Notes: generated from the sequence alone by a model not told the origin. Counted from the first letter of the stretch, positions 1-12,400 are shown. The stretch is DNA of 64,000 nt from JACVRM01 sp963817375 (GCA_963817375.1 CAWFOB010000001.1:310001-374000); one strand, 5' to 3'. Numbers and translations: made by a program.

Positions 1-650
1 CCGACATCAGCGCGTGCGTGACGATCACGGCGGTCACCGGCGAGGGCGAGATCTCGAACATCATCGTCCCGAACGGGACGGCGGGCTACGAGATCTCGCC
101 GCCGATGGAGAAGCTCGGCTGGCGGGCGTCGGACACGCGTGAGCTGTCGTTCAAGGACGCGGCCGTGCCCGAGGCCAACCTGCTCGGGCCGCGCGGCGAG
201 GGCTTCCGGCAGTTCCTCACCATCCTCGACGGCGGCCGGATCTCCGTCGCCGCGATGGGCGTCGGCCTCGCCCAGGGCGCCTACGACCTCGCCTACCGGT
301 ACGCGCAGGAGCGCGAGCAGTTCGGCAAGCCGATCGCGAAGTTCCAGGCCGTCCAGTTCGCGCTGGCGGACATGGCGACCGAGATCGAGGCCGGCCGCCA
401 CCTCGTCTACCGGGCAGCGTGGCTGAAGGATCAGGGCCGTCCGTTCGCGCTCGAAGCCGCGATGGCGAAGCTCTACACGGGCGAGCTCTCGCACCGAGCC
501 GCCAACTCGGCGCTCCAGATTCATGGCGGCTACGGCTTCATGGAGGAGTCCGCGATCTCGCGCCTGTACCGCGACCAGAAGATCCTCGAGATCGGCGAGG
601 GCACGAACGAGGTGCAGCGCATGGTGATCGCAAGGCACCTCGGGCTTTGA
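1..650 (+). CDS. Acyl-CoA dehydrogenase, C-terminal part (cut by window start)
   Basis: FAD-dependent alpha,beta-dehydrogenation of acyl-CoA. Only the last ~215 residues are present; the frame is open to the first base, so the true start lies upstream. Visible are the end of the beta domain (LGWRASDTRELSFKD), the C-terminal helical domain (REQFGKPIAKFQAVQFALAD) and the family signature QIHGGYGF. The motif IGEGTNEVQ holds the glutamate that is the catalytic base in short/medium-chain family members. The next gene starts inside its stop codon (TTGA overlap), suggesting translational coupling. Substrate cannot be told from sequence. Confidence 0.93.
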   Translation, partial: DISACVTITAVTGEGEISNIIVPNGTAGYEISPPMEKLGWRASDTRELSFKDAAVPEANLLGPRGEGFRQFLTILDGGRISVAAMGVGLAQGAYDLAYRYAQEREQFGKPIAKFQAVQFALADMATEIEAGRHLVYRAAWLKDQGRPFALEAAMAKLYTGELSHRAANSALQIHGGYGFMEESAISRLYRDQKILEIGEGTNEVQRMVIARHLGL

Positions 651-1513
651 CCGAGGGCGCCGTCACCCGCCCCGACGGCCGCACCGTCGCCTACGCGACG
701 TGGGGCGATCCCGACGGCCGGCCGCTGCTGCAGATCCACGGCACACCCGGATCGCGGCTCTCGCGCAGCCCCCACGAAGAGGAGTACGTGAACGCCGGCG
801 CGCACGTCGTGACGTTCGACCGGCCTGGCTACGGGCAGTCGTCGCCGTGGCGCGACCGCACCGTCCTGGACATCGCCGACGACGCGCTGGCGGTCGCCGA
901 CGCGCTCGGCTGGGACCGGTTCAGCGTGCTCGGGATCAGCGGCGGCGGCCCGCACGCGCTCGCGCTCGGCGTCCGCGCGCCCGAGCGCATCGTCCGCCTC
1001 GGCGTCGCCGTCGGCGGGACGCCGGCAGAGCTCATCGACCCTGACGATCTGATCGCGCACAACGCGGAGGGCCTGCGCCGCGTCCGCGAGGAGGGCCGCG
1101 AGAGCCTCGAGGAGTTCATGGCCCCGATCGCCGAGCACCTCGCAGCCGACACGATGGCGGCGTTCGACGACGCGATGGCCGACTCGCCCGAGCCCGACCG
1201 CGAGTGGATGGCGCGCCCCGAGGTGCGGAAGACGCTCGTCGAGGGCATCGCCGAGGGCTTCGCGAACGGCCCGCAGGGCTGGTTCGACGACGCGTGGGCG
1301 CTCAGCACCGACTGGGGCTTCCCGCTCGGCGCGGTCGCCGCGCCCGTCTGGTTCTGGTACGGCGAGCTCGACCGCAACGTCCCGATCGGCGCCGTGCGGA
1401 AGATGACCGAGCAGCTGAACGTCGCCGCCTTCGAGCTCATCCCCGGCAAGGGCCATTTCGGGTGGCTCGAGCAGGAGGACCAGGTGCTGCGGACGCTTCT
1501 CTCCGCCGCCTGA
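647..1513 (+). CDS. Alpha/beta hydrolase
   Basis: Predicted 288-residue soluble serine hydrolase. The oxyanion-hole region HGTPGSR is near residue 31, the nucleophile elbow GISGGGPHA has Ser near residue 98, the acid is probably the Asp in YGELDRNVP and the His lies in GKGHFGW close to the C-terminus, so the triad looks complete. The TTG start at 647 is chosen because the frame upstream has no homology and TTG sits in a TTGA overlap with the preceding stop. It resembles the proline-iminopeptidase/haloperoxidase-like branch; the real substrate is unknown. It is 16 bases ahead of the next gene and probably co-transcribed. Confidence 0.88.
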   Translation: MTEGAVTRPDGRTVAYATWGDPDGRPLLQIHGTPGSRLSRSPHEEEYVNAGAHVVTFDRPGYGQSSPWRDRTVLDIADDALAVADALGWDRFSVLGISGGGPHALALGVRAPERIVRLGVAVGGTPAELIDPDDLIAHNAEGLRRVREEGRESLEEFMAPIAEHLAADTMAAFDDAMADSPEPDREWMARPEVRKTLVEGIAEGFANGPQGWFDDAWALSTDWGFPLGAVAAPVWFWYGELDRNVPIGAVRKMTEQLNVAAFELIPGKGHFGWLEQEDQVLRTLLSAA

Positions 1514-1529
1514 GATAGCCTCACCGCTC

Positions 1530-2870
1530 GTGATCTTCCGGCAGTTCGTGGATGAAGATCTCGGCTGTGCCTCCTACCTGGTAGGCGACGAGAAGGCCCA
1601 CGAGGCCGTCGTCGTCGACCCCGCGTACGCGATCGAGCGGTACCTGGAGCAGGCCGAGCGCGACGACGTGCGCATCGTGGCCGTGCTGGAGACGCACACG
1701 CACGCCGATCACGTCTCCGGGCACGGGCGCTTCGCGCTCGAGCACGGCATCCCGGTGCGGATCAACCCGATTGCCGAGCCCGACTACGCGTTCGAGCCGC
1801 TCGCAGACGGCGAGGAGGTCGCCGTCGGCGAGGTCACGCTCCGCGCCGTGCACACGCCCGGGCACCGGCCCGAGCACACGTGCTTCGCGGTCACCGACCA
1901 CACACGCGGTGACGAGCCCTGGCTGCTGCTGACCGGCGACTCGCTGTTCGTCGGCGACGCGGCCCGGCCGGACCTGGCCGTCGAGGCCCGCGAGGGCGCG
2001 CGCGACCTCTTCCACAGCCTGCACCGGCTCGCCGGCCTCGGTGACGGCGTCGAGGTCTTCCCGGGCCATGTCTCCGGCTCGCTCTGCGGCACGGGGATGA
2101 GCTCCAAAGCCTCAACCACGATCGGCTTCGAGCGCCGGTTCAACCCCGCGCTCCGCATCGAGGGTGAGGAGGCGTTCGTGGACGACTCCGCCGCGGTCGC
2201 CGCGCCCAAGCCGCCGAACGCCGAGCGGATCGTCGCACTCAACCGCGGGCCGTTCCTTGGCGCGCAAGCCCCGGTCACGCGGCTCGACGATCCTGGCGAC
2301 GCCGTCGTCCTCGACGTCCGCCCCCTCGCGGCATACCTCGCCGGCCACGCGCACGGCGCCATCAACGTCCCGGTCGACGGCTCGAGCTTCTCGACCAAGG
2401 CGGGCTTCATGCTCCTGCCCGAGGAGGCGGTCGTCATCCGGGCGGCCACCGAGGACGAGGCCATGCGCGCCGTACGCGGGCTGCGCACCGTCGGCGTCCT
2501 CGACATCGCCGGCTACGTGGTCGCGACGGCCGACGACGAGCGGACGGAGCCTGTGACCCTCGACGAGCTCGAGGAGCTGATGGCAGACGACGCCGTGGAG
2601 GTGCTCGACGTGCGCGAGCCGGCCGAGCACGCCGACGGGTACATCCCCGGCAGCCGCAACGTGCCCTACCGGCTCGTCCGGCGCTGTGGCGACCTGCTCT
2701 CGACCGACAAGCCGATCGTCACCGTCTGCGAGACCGGGCTGCGCGCGGCGGTCGCCGCGAGCGCGCTCACACACGAGGGGCTCGACGCTCGACCGGTGGT
2801 CGGTGGCGGCGTCGCCGAGTGGGAAGAGCGCCACGCGACCGTGGCGTTCCGCCGCTGCGGCGACTCCTAG
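1530..2870 (+). CDS. MBL-fold hydrolase with two rhodanese domains (persulfide dioxygenase-like)
   Basis: A 446-residue protein. The N-terminal ~235 residues are a metallo-beta-lactamase domain of the ETHE1/glyoxalase II group, with the metal motif THTHADHVSGH near residue 56, VHTPGHRPEH, TGDSLF and a late FPGHVSG histidine. Two rhodanese modules follow. The first (about 255-335) has no cysteine where the catalytic loop should be and is probably inactive. The second (about 345-440) has VTVCETGLRAA, a plausible active-site Cys loop. Known family members oxidise glutathione persulfide or handle sulfane sulfur. GTG start. Its TAG stop shares the bases CTAG with the TAG of the convergent gene on the other strand. 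Confidence 0.9.
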   Translation: MIFRQFVDEDLGCASYLVGDEKAHEAVVVDPAYAIERYLEQAERDDVRIVAVLETHTHADHVSGHGRFALEHGIPVRINPIAEPDYAFEPLADGEEVAVGEVTLRAVHTPGHRPEHTCFAVTDHTRGDEPWLLLTGDSLFVGDAARPDLAVEAREGARDLFHSLHRLAGLGDGVEVFPGHVSGSLCGTGMSSKASTTIGFERRFNPALRIEGEEAFVDDSAAVAAPKPPNAERIVALNRGPFLGAQAPVTRLDDPGDAVVLDVRPLAAYLAGHAHGAINVPVDGSSFSTKAGFMLLPEEAVVIRAATEDEAMRAVRGLRTVGVLDIAGYVVATADDERTEPVTLDELEELMADDAVEVLDVREPAEHADGYIPGSRNVPYRLVRRCGDLLSTDKPIVTVCETGLRAAVAASALTHEGLDARPVVGGGVAEWEERHATVAFRRCGDS

Positions 2871-5800
2871 GACGCGGCCGCCAGGAGCGCCTCGCCTTCG
2901 CGCACGTACCGCGTCGCGCGGACCGAGCGCCAGAACGCGAGCGACGGCTGCAGGAACACGTCCGCCTCGGCGCGCCGGCCCTCGGCGACGAGCCAGTCGG
3001 CCGCCCAGAGGCGAACGAGCGCTGCGACCGACCGGGCCCCGACGCTGTCCAGCCAGGCGACGGCCGCGTCGAAATCCCGGTCGATGAGCTGAACCGCCAC
3101 CTCGAACCACGGGTAGGGCGGCCTCGCGTCGATCGCCGCGCGCAGAGGCTCCTCGCGCCCGGTCCGCCACGCGGCATACCACGCTTCGACCACCCACTCG
3201 TCGGTATGCCCCGAGCCGGACTCGTCCCAGAGGGCGAAGAACGCATCGACACGCTTGGCTGCGATGTCCAGCGCGTCGGTCTCGGCATCCAGGCGGGCAC
3301 CGAACACCACGGGCCAGACCAGGCTCTGGAAATTGGCGGCCTCCTCGGCAACCTCCAGGGCCCTGCGGGCATCGGCCCGGGCAGCATCCACCGCGCCTTC
3401 TGCGAGCAGGATCCTCGCCCGGGCGATCCGCGTGCTCGGCTCGATCCAGAAAGGTGAGCTGTCGTAGCTCGGCATGAGGTCATCGACCAGGCGGCGCGCC
3501 TCGTCCCAGTCGCCCGCGAGCGTCAGATCGCTGGCGAGCTCGGTCGCCAGCCAGCGGATCGGCTCGTCGTAGCCGATCTGGCGCGCGATCTCGAGCGCCT
3601 CCTCGTGCAGCTCACGGACTCGGGCGAGCTCGCCGAAGCCGAAGATGATCGAGGCGAGGTTGCCGCACGCGCGCAGGTACTCGGGCCCCCCGACGGTGCG
3701 CGCGATCTCGCGAGCGGCCTCCAGGTCGGCGAGGCCGTCGCGGTCGCCGAGCCCCACGCGGGCGATGCCGAGGCTGTTCAGGGCGTGGGAACGGAACTCG
3801 TCGTTGCCGAGCTTCTCGGCCAGCGGGATCGCCTCCCGCGCGAGTGCGATGCCACGCTCGTATTCGTCTGCAAGGACGGCAAAACGCGCGAGGTCCGCGA
3901 GAACGCGGAGCTTCGTGCCCGGGTCACTCATCCGCGGAACGAGCGCTTCGGCCGAGCGGAAGTACGCGTCCGCCGGACCCTGTTCGCCGAGCAGCCAGCG
4001 GTACTCGCCGAGCACGAGCTCCGCCCTGGCGGCGGTATCCGGGTCGCCTGCGAGCAGCCGGTCGCGCGCACGGACGAGCAGGCGGTCGTTGCTCGAGACG
4101 TCCACGTAGGTGCCCGCGTCGGCGAAGTCGAGTGCCAGGCGCGGCCATTCAGCATCCTCCTCGGGCGTCAGCTCGAGGGCCGAGGCGAAGAACGCCGTGG
4201 CGCTCCGGAACGAGTTGAGCGCAACGGCTCGGCGGCCCGCGGCCCGAAGCGCCTGGCGGGCACGGACGCGAAGCTCGCCGCTCTCGCGGCCGGCGGCCTG
4301 CGCATACTCGAGCGCGCTGACGTAGTGGTGGGCGAGCAGGTCGGCCGCGTCCTCGCCGCGGATCCGGGACTCGATCCACCCCGCCACCTGCTCATGCTTC
4401 TCGGCGCGCGCCGCCCGCGGGATCTGTGCGTACGCAACGTCGCGCACGAGCACGTGGCGGAACGCGTACTGCAGCTCCTCCTCCACCGACGAACGGCGCT
4501 CGCGTCGGATGAACTCCTTGCGCTCGAGCGCGTAGAGCGAGTCGTCGAGCTCGGCGCGGTCTGTCCGGCGCAGCGCCCCGGGCCAGAAGACCTTCCCCAC
4601 CACCGACGCGTCCTGGACGACCTCCTTCTCCGCACGCGTGAGCGCATCGAGGCGGGCCGAGATCACTCCCTGCAGCGACTCGGGCAGCGGCAGCTCGCCG
4701 CTCGACGGGTCGAGGCCCCGTTCGGCAACCATCCGAGCGAACTCCTCCGCGTAGAGCGGGTTGCCGCCCGCGCGCGCCAGGACGGCCGCCTGGACCTCCG
4801 CAGGCAGCACGGCGCGCTCGAGGATCGCGTGCACGAGCTCAGCGGTCTCGCGTTCGCTGAGCGGTGCGAGCGAGAGCGTCGCCGCGTTCGACTTGCCGCC
4901 ACCCCACCCCGACCGGCGCGCGAGCAGCTCGGGGCGCGCTGTGGCCACGATGAGGAGCGGCACGTCCGCGGCGCGCTCCGCGAATATGTCGACGAAGTCC
5001 AGCAGCCCGTCGTCGGCCCAGTGCAGGTCCTCGAAGACCAGCACGGTCGGGCGCTCGTCGGCGAGCCCCTCGAGGAACCGCCGCCACGCCGCGAACGCCT
5101 CCCCGCGGCTGTCGGCGCCGAACTTCTCGTCGGCCAGCCCGATGAGCGGACGGAGCTCGCCGGCGATCCAGTCGGCCTCGGGGGCCGAGCAGATGTGCCC
5201 GACGGCCGCGCTCAGCTTCTCCTCCGCGACCGCGCCGCTGTCGCTCTCGAGGATCCCGGCCTCGGCCTTGAGCATCTCGCCGAGTGCCCAGAAGCTGACC
5301 CCCTGCCCGTACGGCAGGGAACGCCCCTGGCGCCAGCGGATGATGTCCGGGTCGGCGTCGACGGCAACCGACAGCTCCTGGACAAGCCGGCTCTTGCCCA
5401 TCCCCGGGACGCCGACGATGGTGACGAGCTGCGGCTCGCGCTCCGCGCGCGCCCGGGCGAGCGCGCCGAGCAGCTGGTCGAGCTCGCGGGCACGGCCGAC
5501 AAGCCGCGTCGCGGGCCGCAGGTCGACGTCGACGCCGAAGCCCGAGCGGGCGGCGATGACCTCCCAGACCGCCACCGGCTCCGCCTTGCCCTTGGCATCG
5601 ACTGCCGGCGCCTCGCGGTACTCGATCACCCGGTCGGTCGCGCGATACGTCGCCGGCCCCGACGAGAATGCCGTTGACCGGCGCGGCGCCCTGCAGGCGC
5701 GCGGCCGTGTTGACGACGTCGCCGGCGACCATGCCCTCACCCCCATCCGGCCGTGCGTCCACGGAGACGAGGGCCTCGCCCGTGTTGACGGCGATCCGGA

Positions 5801-6173
5801 CCTCGAGGCCGTCCTCGTCCTCCGCCCAGTCTCGGATCGCAATCGCGGCCCGAACGGCACGTTCGGCGTCGTCCTCGTGGACGACCGGCGCGCCGAACAC
5901 CGCTACGACGGCGTCGCCGATGAACTTCTCGACCGTGCCGCCGTGGTGCTCGAGGATCGCGCGCACGCGGCCGTGATAGGCCGACAGCTGCGCGCGGACG
6001 TCCTCGGGGTCGAGCTGCTCGGCCCGCGCCGTCGACCCCACCAGGTCGCAGAACACGATGCTGACGACCTTGCGCTCCTCGCGCACCGGCGCCACGTCGA
6101 GAGCCGTGCCGCACTGGAGGCAGAAGCGCGCGCCTTCCGGGTTCTCGGTGCCGCACGACGGGCACGTGATCAC
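2867..6173 (-). CDS. Class III nucleotide cyclase / AAA ATPase / TPR regulator, paralog 1 (one frameshift)
   Basis: Giant signalling protein of about 1,100 residues. It starts with a zinc ribbon (CPSCGTENPEGARFCLQCG). The cyclase domain (about 30-200) keeps both metal aspartates (FCDLVGST; EKFIGDAVVAVFG) and the NTAAR asparagine/arginine. The ATPase (about 240-520) has Walker A GVPGMGKS, Walker B VLVFEDLHWAD and sensor TARPELL, and a long helical TPR-like C-terminus follows. GTG start at 6173 overlaps the upstream paralog's stop (GTGA). The frame breaks once, near 5660: after APVNGILVG an extra G in a GGGG run shifts reading, and removing it restores LVGPATYRATDRVIEY. Family members are thought to sense signals through the ATPase/TPR part; no partner is evident. 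Confidence 0.85.
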
Positions 6174-9100
6174 GACGCCACCTCGAGCATGTCGTCGAGG
6201 TAGGCGGTTGCGCCGACGGAGCGCCAGAAGGCGCGCGCGCGCTGGAGCTGCTCCTCGCCTTCGGCCCGAGCGCCGGCGGCGAAGTGCTGCCCGGCCAGCC
6301 GCTGCCGCGCCATCGCCTCCGGGGGCAGCGCCCCGATTCGCGCGTAGATCTCCGCTGCCAGCGAGAAGTCCTCCTGGACGAAGGCGCGGGCCGCCTCGAC
6401 CCACACGTTCGCGGTCCATGCGCCGGTCGCCTCGAGCAACTCCGCGCCCCGGCCGAGCTCGAGCGCCCCGATCGCGAACTCCAGCCAGTAGAAGCTCCGC
6501 ATTCCCATCCGCTCGGCCAGGGACGCCAGGATCTCGGTCATCAGCCCACCGGCCCGGTCGGTGTCCCCGAGCTCGACGAACGTGTGCAGGCTCTGGGCCA
6601 GGATCGGCTGGAACATCTGCGGCTCACCGATGCGGCGGCCGTATTCGAGCTGCGCCTCCGCGTCCACCCGGACGCCTTCCCGCTCCCCGCGGGCGAGCCG
6701 GATGAGGCCGCGAATCGAGTGCCACGACCCCTGGAGGTAGTGCGCCCCGCCGGCCTCCATGGTGCTCAGCTCGCTCTCCGCGAGGGCCGCGAGCTCGTCC
6801 CAGCGGCCGGCCAGGTAGGCGAGCTGGCCGTGCTTCTCACGAATCCATCGCAACCACTCGATGTAGCCAAAGCGCCGGGCGCGGGCGACCGCGCGCTCGT
6901 CCACGCCTTCCGCGCGCTCGAGCTCGCCGTATTCGATCAGCGTGTGGAGCACGTTGTTGTAGGCGCGCAGCACCTGGACGGAGCCGCGGCGCTCGAGGAT
7001 CTCGATCGCCTCCTCCTGGAAGCGGTCGGTGCCGAGCTCACCCTTGTTGCTGCGGGCGGCCCCGATCGTGCCCAGCACGTCAGCGCGGATCTCCTCCAGG
7101 TCCAGCGCGGCCGCCATCTCGAGTGCCTCCTCGGCGTAGCGCAATGCCTCATCGGGACGGCTGTCGAGCATGGCGTAGCGCGCCACTTGCCCGAGTGCAA
7201 ATGCCTTTGCCGGGGACGACGGCATGCCGGCCACGAGCCCTGCCGCCCGGTCAAGCAGCCCGCGGGCCACGTCCGTCTCGCCATGGCTCCAGCGCACGTC
7301 GGCGAGCACCAGCAGCGCCTCGGCTGCCCGCTCGGTGCGCCCTGCGGCGAGCAGCCCGTCGTACGCGTCCTCGAGGTTCGCCTGCACGTCGGCTGGAGAC
7401 GCCGGGCCCGCCGTCTGCTGCTCGGCGCGGCCCAGCCCGAGCATGACCTCGAAGCGCTCGGGGTCGTCGGCCGGCCACAGGTTGAGCGCCGCACGGTAGA
7501 AACGTGCGGCAGGCCCGAAGGCGTTGAGCGCCGACGCGCGGTCGCCCGCCTCGCGCAGCGCCACACGCGCAGGCTCTGCCAGCGCGGCGGCGTCCTGGCC
7601 GGCAGCCTGCGCGAACTCGAGCGCGCTCAGGTAGTGGTGGGCCAGCAGCTCGGCGTAGTCGTCGGGTCGCCCGAGGCTCTCGATCCACGCGGCCGCCCTC
7701 CGGTGCAGCTCGGCCCGGAGTGCGCGCGGGAATCGTCCCGTAGGCAACCTCACGGACCAGGCCGTGGCGGAAGGCGTACTCGTCCTGGCCGACGACCGAG
7801 GAGCGCCGCTCCCGCTGAACGAACTCTTTCCGCGTGAGCGAGTGCAGCGCCGCGTCGACGGCACGCGGCTCATCGCCGCCGAGCGACCGCCACCGAGCCC
7901 GACCAGAAGACGCGGCCGACGACTGCGGCGTGCTCCAGCGTCGTCTTCTCGTCGGCGTCGAGCGCGTCGATCCGCGCCGCGATCAGCCCCTGCACCGACT
8001 CGGGCAACGGCAGGCCGGCCACGTCGCGCCGCTCGGCGGCGATCGCGGACGAACTCCTCGGCGTAGAGCGGGTTCCCGCCTGCGCGTTCCAGCAGCGCCG
8101 CCTGGACGTCGGCCGATAGCACGGCCTGGTCGAGCAGCGCGTGGACAAGCCGCGCGGTCTCGTCCGGCGAGAGCGGCGAGAGCGAGACCGTCGTCGCGTT
8201 GAGCTTGCCGCCTCCCCACCCCGGCCGGCGCGCCAGCAGCTCCGGCCGCGCGGTGCAGACGAGCAGAAGCGGGACGCCGCGATGCCCAGTCGACGAGGTG
8301 GTCGATGAAGTCGAGCAGGCCGTCGTCGGCCCAGTGCAGATCCTCGAACACGAGGACTGCCGGCCCGCGGTCGCCGAGCCCCTCGAAGAAGCGCCGCCAC
8401 GCTGCGAACGCCTCGGCGCGGGTGTCGCCGCGGCTCTCCACGTCGTCGCTCATCCGCACGAGCGGGCGGAGATGCGACTGCACCCACTCGGCCTCGTCGT
8501 CGTCCACGGTCGAGGTCACGGCACGGGCGAGCTTGGCCTCGACCTCGTCGGCGTCATCGCTCTCCAGGATCCCCGCCTCGGCCTTGACCATCTCGGCGAG
8601 CGCCCAGTATGTGACGCCCTCGCCGTACGGGAGCGACCGCCCCTGGCGCCAGGTGATCAGCTCGGGGTCGACCGAGACGGCGTCGAAGAGCTCGCGCACG
8701 AGCCGGCTCTTGCCGATCCCCGGGACGCCGACGAGGGTGAGCAGCTGCGGGGCGCTCTCCTCGCGCACGCGCGCGAGCGCGCCCGTCGAGCAGCTCGAGC
8801 TCGCGCACGCGGCCGACGAGCGCCACGCGGCTCGGCGCCAGCTCGACGCCGACGCGCGCGCGGGCCGACACGGCCTCCCAGACCGGGACCGGCTCCGCCT
8901 TGCCCTTCGCCTCGACCGGCGCCGCCTCGCGGTAGTCGATCGCGCGCTCCGTCGCGCGGTACGTGCCTCGCCGACGAGGACGCCGTTCACCGGCGCGGCG
9001 GACTGGAGGCGCGCGGCCGTGTTGACGACGTCGCCGGCGACCATGCGCCTCGCCCGCCTCGGGTCGCGCCTCGACGCGAGACGAGCGCCTCGCCCGTGTT

Positions 9101-9414
9101 GACCGCGATGCGCACCTCGACGCCTCCTCGTCCTCGCGCGCCCAGTCGCGGATCGCGAGCGCGGCGCGCACCGCGCGCTCGGCGTCGTCCTCGTGCACGA
9201 TCGGCGCGCCGAACACCGCCATCACGGCGTCGCCGATGAACTTCTCCACCGTGCCGCCGTAGCGCTCGAGCTCGTGGCGAAGCCGTGCGTGGTACGGCCC
9301 GAGGATCGCCTGCACGTCCTCGGGGTCGAGCGCCTCGGCGCGCGACGTGAAGCCGACCAGGTCGGCGAACACGACGGTCACGACCTTGCGCTCCTTGCGC
9401 GAGGTGCTGGCCAT
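6170..9414 (-). pseudogene. Cyclase / ATPase / TPR regulator, paralog 2, frame broken at about nine places
   Basis: Same architecture as its neighbours but no zinc ribbon: it opens directly with MASTSRKERKVVTVVFADLVG. Pieces recoverable across frames include EKFIGDAVMAVFG, VVNTAARLQ, GVPGIGKSRLV, VLVFEDLHWADDG, TARPELL and GGNPLYAEEF, so all catalytic motifs survive. Following the protein by eye needs about nine single-base corrections between 9120 and 7735, seven of them removals of an extra base and two additions; the TPR half below 7735 is clean. ATG start at 9414 lies 16 bases after the stop of paralog 3. It is either a decaying copy or an intact gene with consensus errors. Confidence 0.8.
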
Positions 9415-9430
9415 GCCGTCGAGTCTAGGG

Positions 9431-12400
9431 CTACGCAGTTTCCGCGAGCAGCGCCTCACCGCGGCGCACGTATGCCGTCGCGCCGACCTCGCGGTAGAAG
9501 GCCAGGGCGCGATCCCGCTGGATCGCGGCCTCGGCGCCGCGGCCCTCGCGCGCGAGCTGCTCGCCCAGCCGGAGCCGCGTGTACGCCTCGTCGGTCCGGA
9601 AGCCGGAGGCCTCGAACCGGTCCGCCGCCGCCTCGAGGTCGCCTGCAGCGAGGGCTGCGCCGGCGTCCGCCCACACACCCGGGTTGCGCGCCTCGGGCAT
9701 CTCGTCGCCGCGGCCGAGATCGTGCAGCAGCCAGGCAAGATCGATGAGCCACGGGAAATACTGGGCGCGGCCCTGCTCGTCACGGTAGGTGAGGACCTCG
9801 TCCACGAGCTCGACGGCCTGGTCCCGCCGGCCCTGCCCGAGCAGGAACCGCGCCTGCCCCGAGACCATCGGGCCGACGGCCTGCGCGTCCTTGACCGCGC
9901 GTGCCAGCTCGAGGGCGCGCGCCCAGCTCGCTTCGGCTACGGCGAGGTCGCCCCGTGCCTCGGCGAGCCACGCCCGCAGCCACGGTGCCATGAACGCCAG
10001 GACATGTCCGGGGTTCTGCTCGACGTGGTGCTCGTAGCGGGCGAGCAGCGTCTCCGCCCGCGCCCAGTCGCCGGCGAAGTACGCGATCGAGAGCCACTGC
10101 GCGTCGAGCCACGCGAGGCCTGCGAGCCAGGCGACACGACGGATGCGCGCTTCGACGGCGGCGTAGATCTCCTCGACCTGGGCGAGGTCGCCGGTCTGGA
10201 TGAAGTTCTCGGCAAGGTTGTTCTGCCCGCGCATGTACTCGAGGAACGAGTTGCAGCGCTCGGCGATCGCGATGCCGCGGCGAAAGTCCTCTTCCGAGTT
10301 CCGAGCGGCGCCCAGGGTGACGAGCGCTCGCGCCTGAAGCCGCTCGTCGCCGAACCGCTCGGCGAGCTCCAGGCCTTCGACGCCCGCCTCGGTCGCTTCG
10401 AGCCGCCGCCCGGCGAGCATCAGCAGGCGAGAGCGCTCGATCAGCGCAGCAGCCTGTTCGCGCGACGGCTCCCGCCCCGCGAGGAGCGCGAGCGCACGCT
10501 GGGTCGCAGCGTGCGCCTCGTCCCCGCGACCCACGTTCCACATCCAGCCGGAGCAGAGCACCTCGGCCTCAGCAGCGGACTCCGGGTCGCCGAGCGCCAG
10601 GAACCCCTCCACCGCCTGCTGCGCGTTTGCGATGGCCTCGCCGTATCCCCTGACGAACTCGGCCTCCGCCAGCGACAGGACCGCCCGTGGACGGCGCGGG
10701 TCCTCGTCCGGGAGGAGCTCCAGGAGGCTGGTCGCGTAGCGCTGCGACTGCGCAATCGCCGAGAGCGCGAGCGCGCGCTGGGTCGCCTCGACGAGCGCGC
10801 GCGATCGCCGGCTCGGCGAGCTCGAAGACGTCCAGTCCCGCCGCCCGCCGCAGGTCGATCGCCGCGAGGTAGTGGTAGACGAGAAGCTCCGAGATGTCCT
10901 CCGAGCGGTCGCTCAGCGTCTCGATCCATTGCGCCGCGCGGGCATGCTTGTCGGCGCGCTCCGAGCGCGGGATCTGGCCGTAGGCAACGTCGCGCACGAG
11001 CAGGTGCGCGAACGCGAACTCGTCCTCGCCCTCGACCGCGCTTCTGCGCTCACGGCGGATGAACTCCTTCCGCTGGAGCGCGCGCAGGTGCTCCCCCGCG
11101 CCGTCGTGCCCCGTGAGCGCCCCGGCCCAGAACGTTCGGCCGAGGACGGCGGCGTCGAACAGCAGCTGCTTCTCGGCCGCCGGCAGCGAGTCGAGCCGTG
11201 CGGCGATGATGGCCTGGACACTCTCCGGGAGCGCCTCGCCGAGCCCGCCGCGCTCGGCGAGCATGCGGGCGAACTGCTCGGCGTAGAGCGGGTTGCCGCC
11301 GGCGCGCGCGAGCAGCTCTGCCTGCGTCTCGGCCGGCAGCAGGTGGCGGTCTAGGACGGCGGCGAGCAGCCGCGCGGTGTCGGCGTCTGTCGAGCGGCGC
11401 GAGCGACAGCGTGTGCGCGTTCCGCTTGCCGCCGCCCCAGCCGGGTCGCCGGTCGAGCAGCTCCGGCCGCGCCGTCGCGACGACGAGCAGCGGCACGTCG
11501 GTCACCCAGTCGGCGAGCTCGTCGACGAAGTCGAGCAGGTCGTCGCCCGCCCAGTGCAGGTCCTCGAACACGAGCACGGTCGGCCGCTGGTCGGCCAGCG
11601 CCTCGAGGAAGCGCCGCCAGGCGCCGAAGCTCTCGTCACGCGAGCCCTCGCCCGCGTCGAGGCCGACGAGCGGCCGGAGCCGGCTCTCGACCCAGGCCGC
11701 GTCCTCCTCCGGGATCACGCCGCGCGACGGCCGCGGCCGAGCTTGTCGCCCGTGTCCGACGCCGAGTCCGTGCTCGCGGATGCCCGCCTCCGCGCGGACG
11801 ATCTCGGCCAGCGCCCAGAACGCTGAGCCCTTCGCCGTACGGCAGTGAGCGCCCGTGACGCCAGCGCGATCAGCTCGGCCTCGTCCTCGAGCTGCGCGTA
11901 GAGCTCTGCGACCAGCCGGCTCTTGCCGATGCCGGGCACGCCGATGACGGTGACGAGCTGCGTCGAGCGGTCGTCGCGCGCGCGCCCGAAGGAGCCGAGC
12001 AGGAGCTCGCGCTCGCGCTCGCGGCCGACGAGCGGTGTGCCGGGGCGGCGAGCTCGACGGCGACGCGGGCTCGGGCCTCGACCGCGAGCCACGCCTCGAC
12101 CGGCTCCGCCTTGCCCTTGGCCTCGACCGGCGGCGCCGCCTGGTACTCGATCGACTGCGCGCGTCGCGCGGTAGGTGGCGTCGCCGACGAGCACGCCGTT
12201 GACGGGCGCCGCGGACTGCAGGCGCGCAGCGGTGTTGACGACGTCTCCGGCAACCATCGCCTCGCCCGCCTCGGCGCGGGCGCCGAGCTGCCACGAGCGC
12301 CTCGCCGGTGTTGACCGCGACCCGCACCTCGACGCTCCCGTCCTCGAGCGCCCAGTCCCGGACGGCGAGCGCCGGCGCGCACCGCTCGCTCGGGGTCGTC

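Noticed and set aside
5650..5670. Programmed frameshifting in cyclase paralog 1
   Set aside because: No slippery heptamer with a downstream structure was recognised, and the same one-base-insertion pattern occurs in many unrelated genes.
3605..5677. A 690-codon + strand frame opposite cyclase paralog 1
   Set aside because: Low-complexity shadow of the ATPase/TPR coding strand; no domain, no plausible start.
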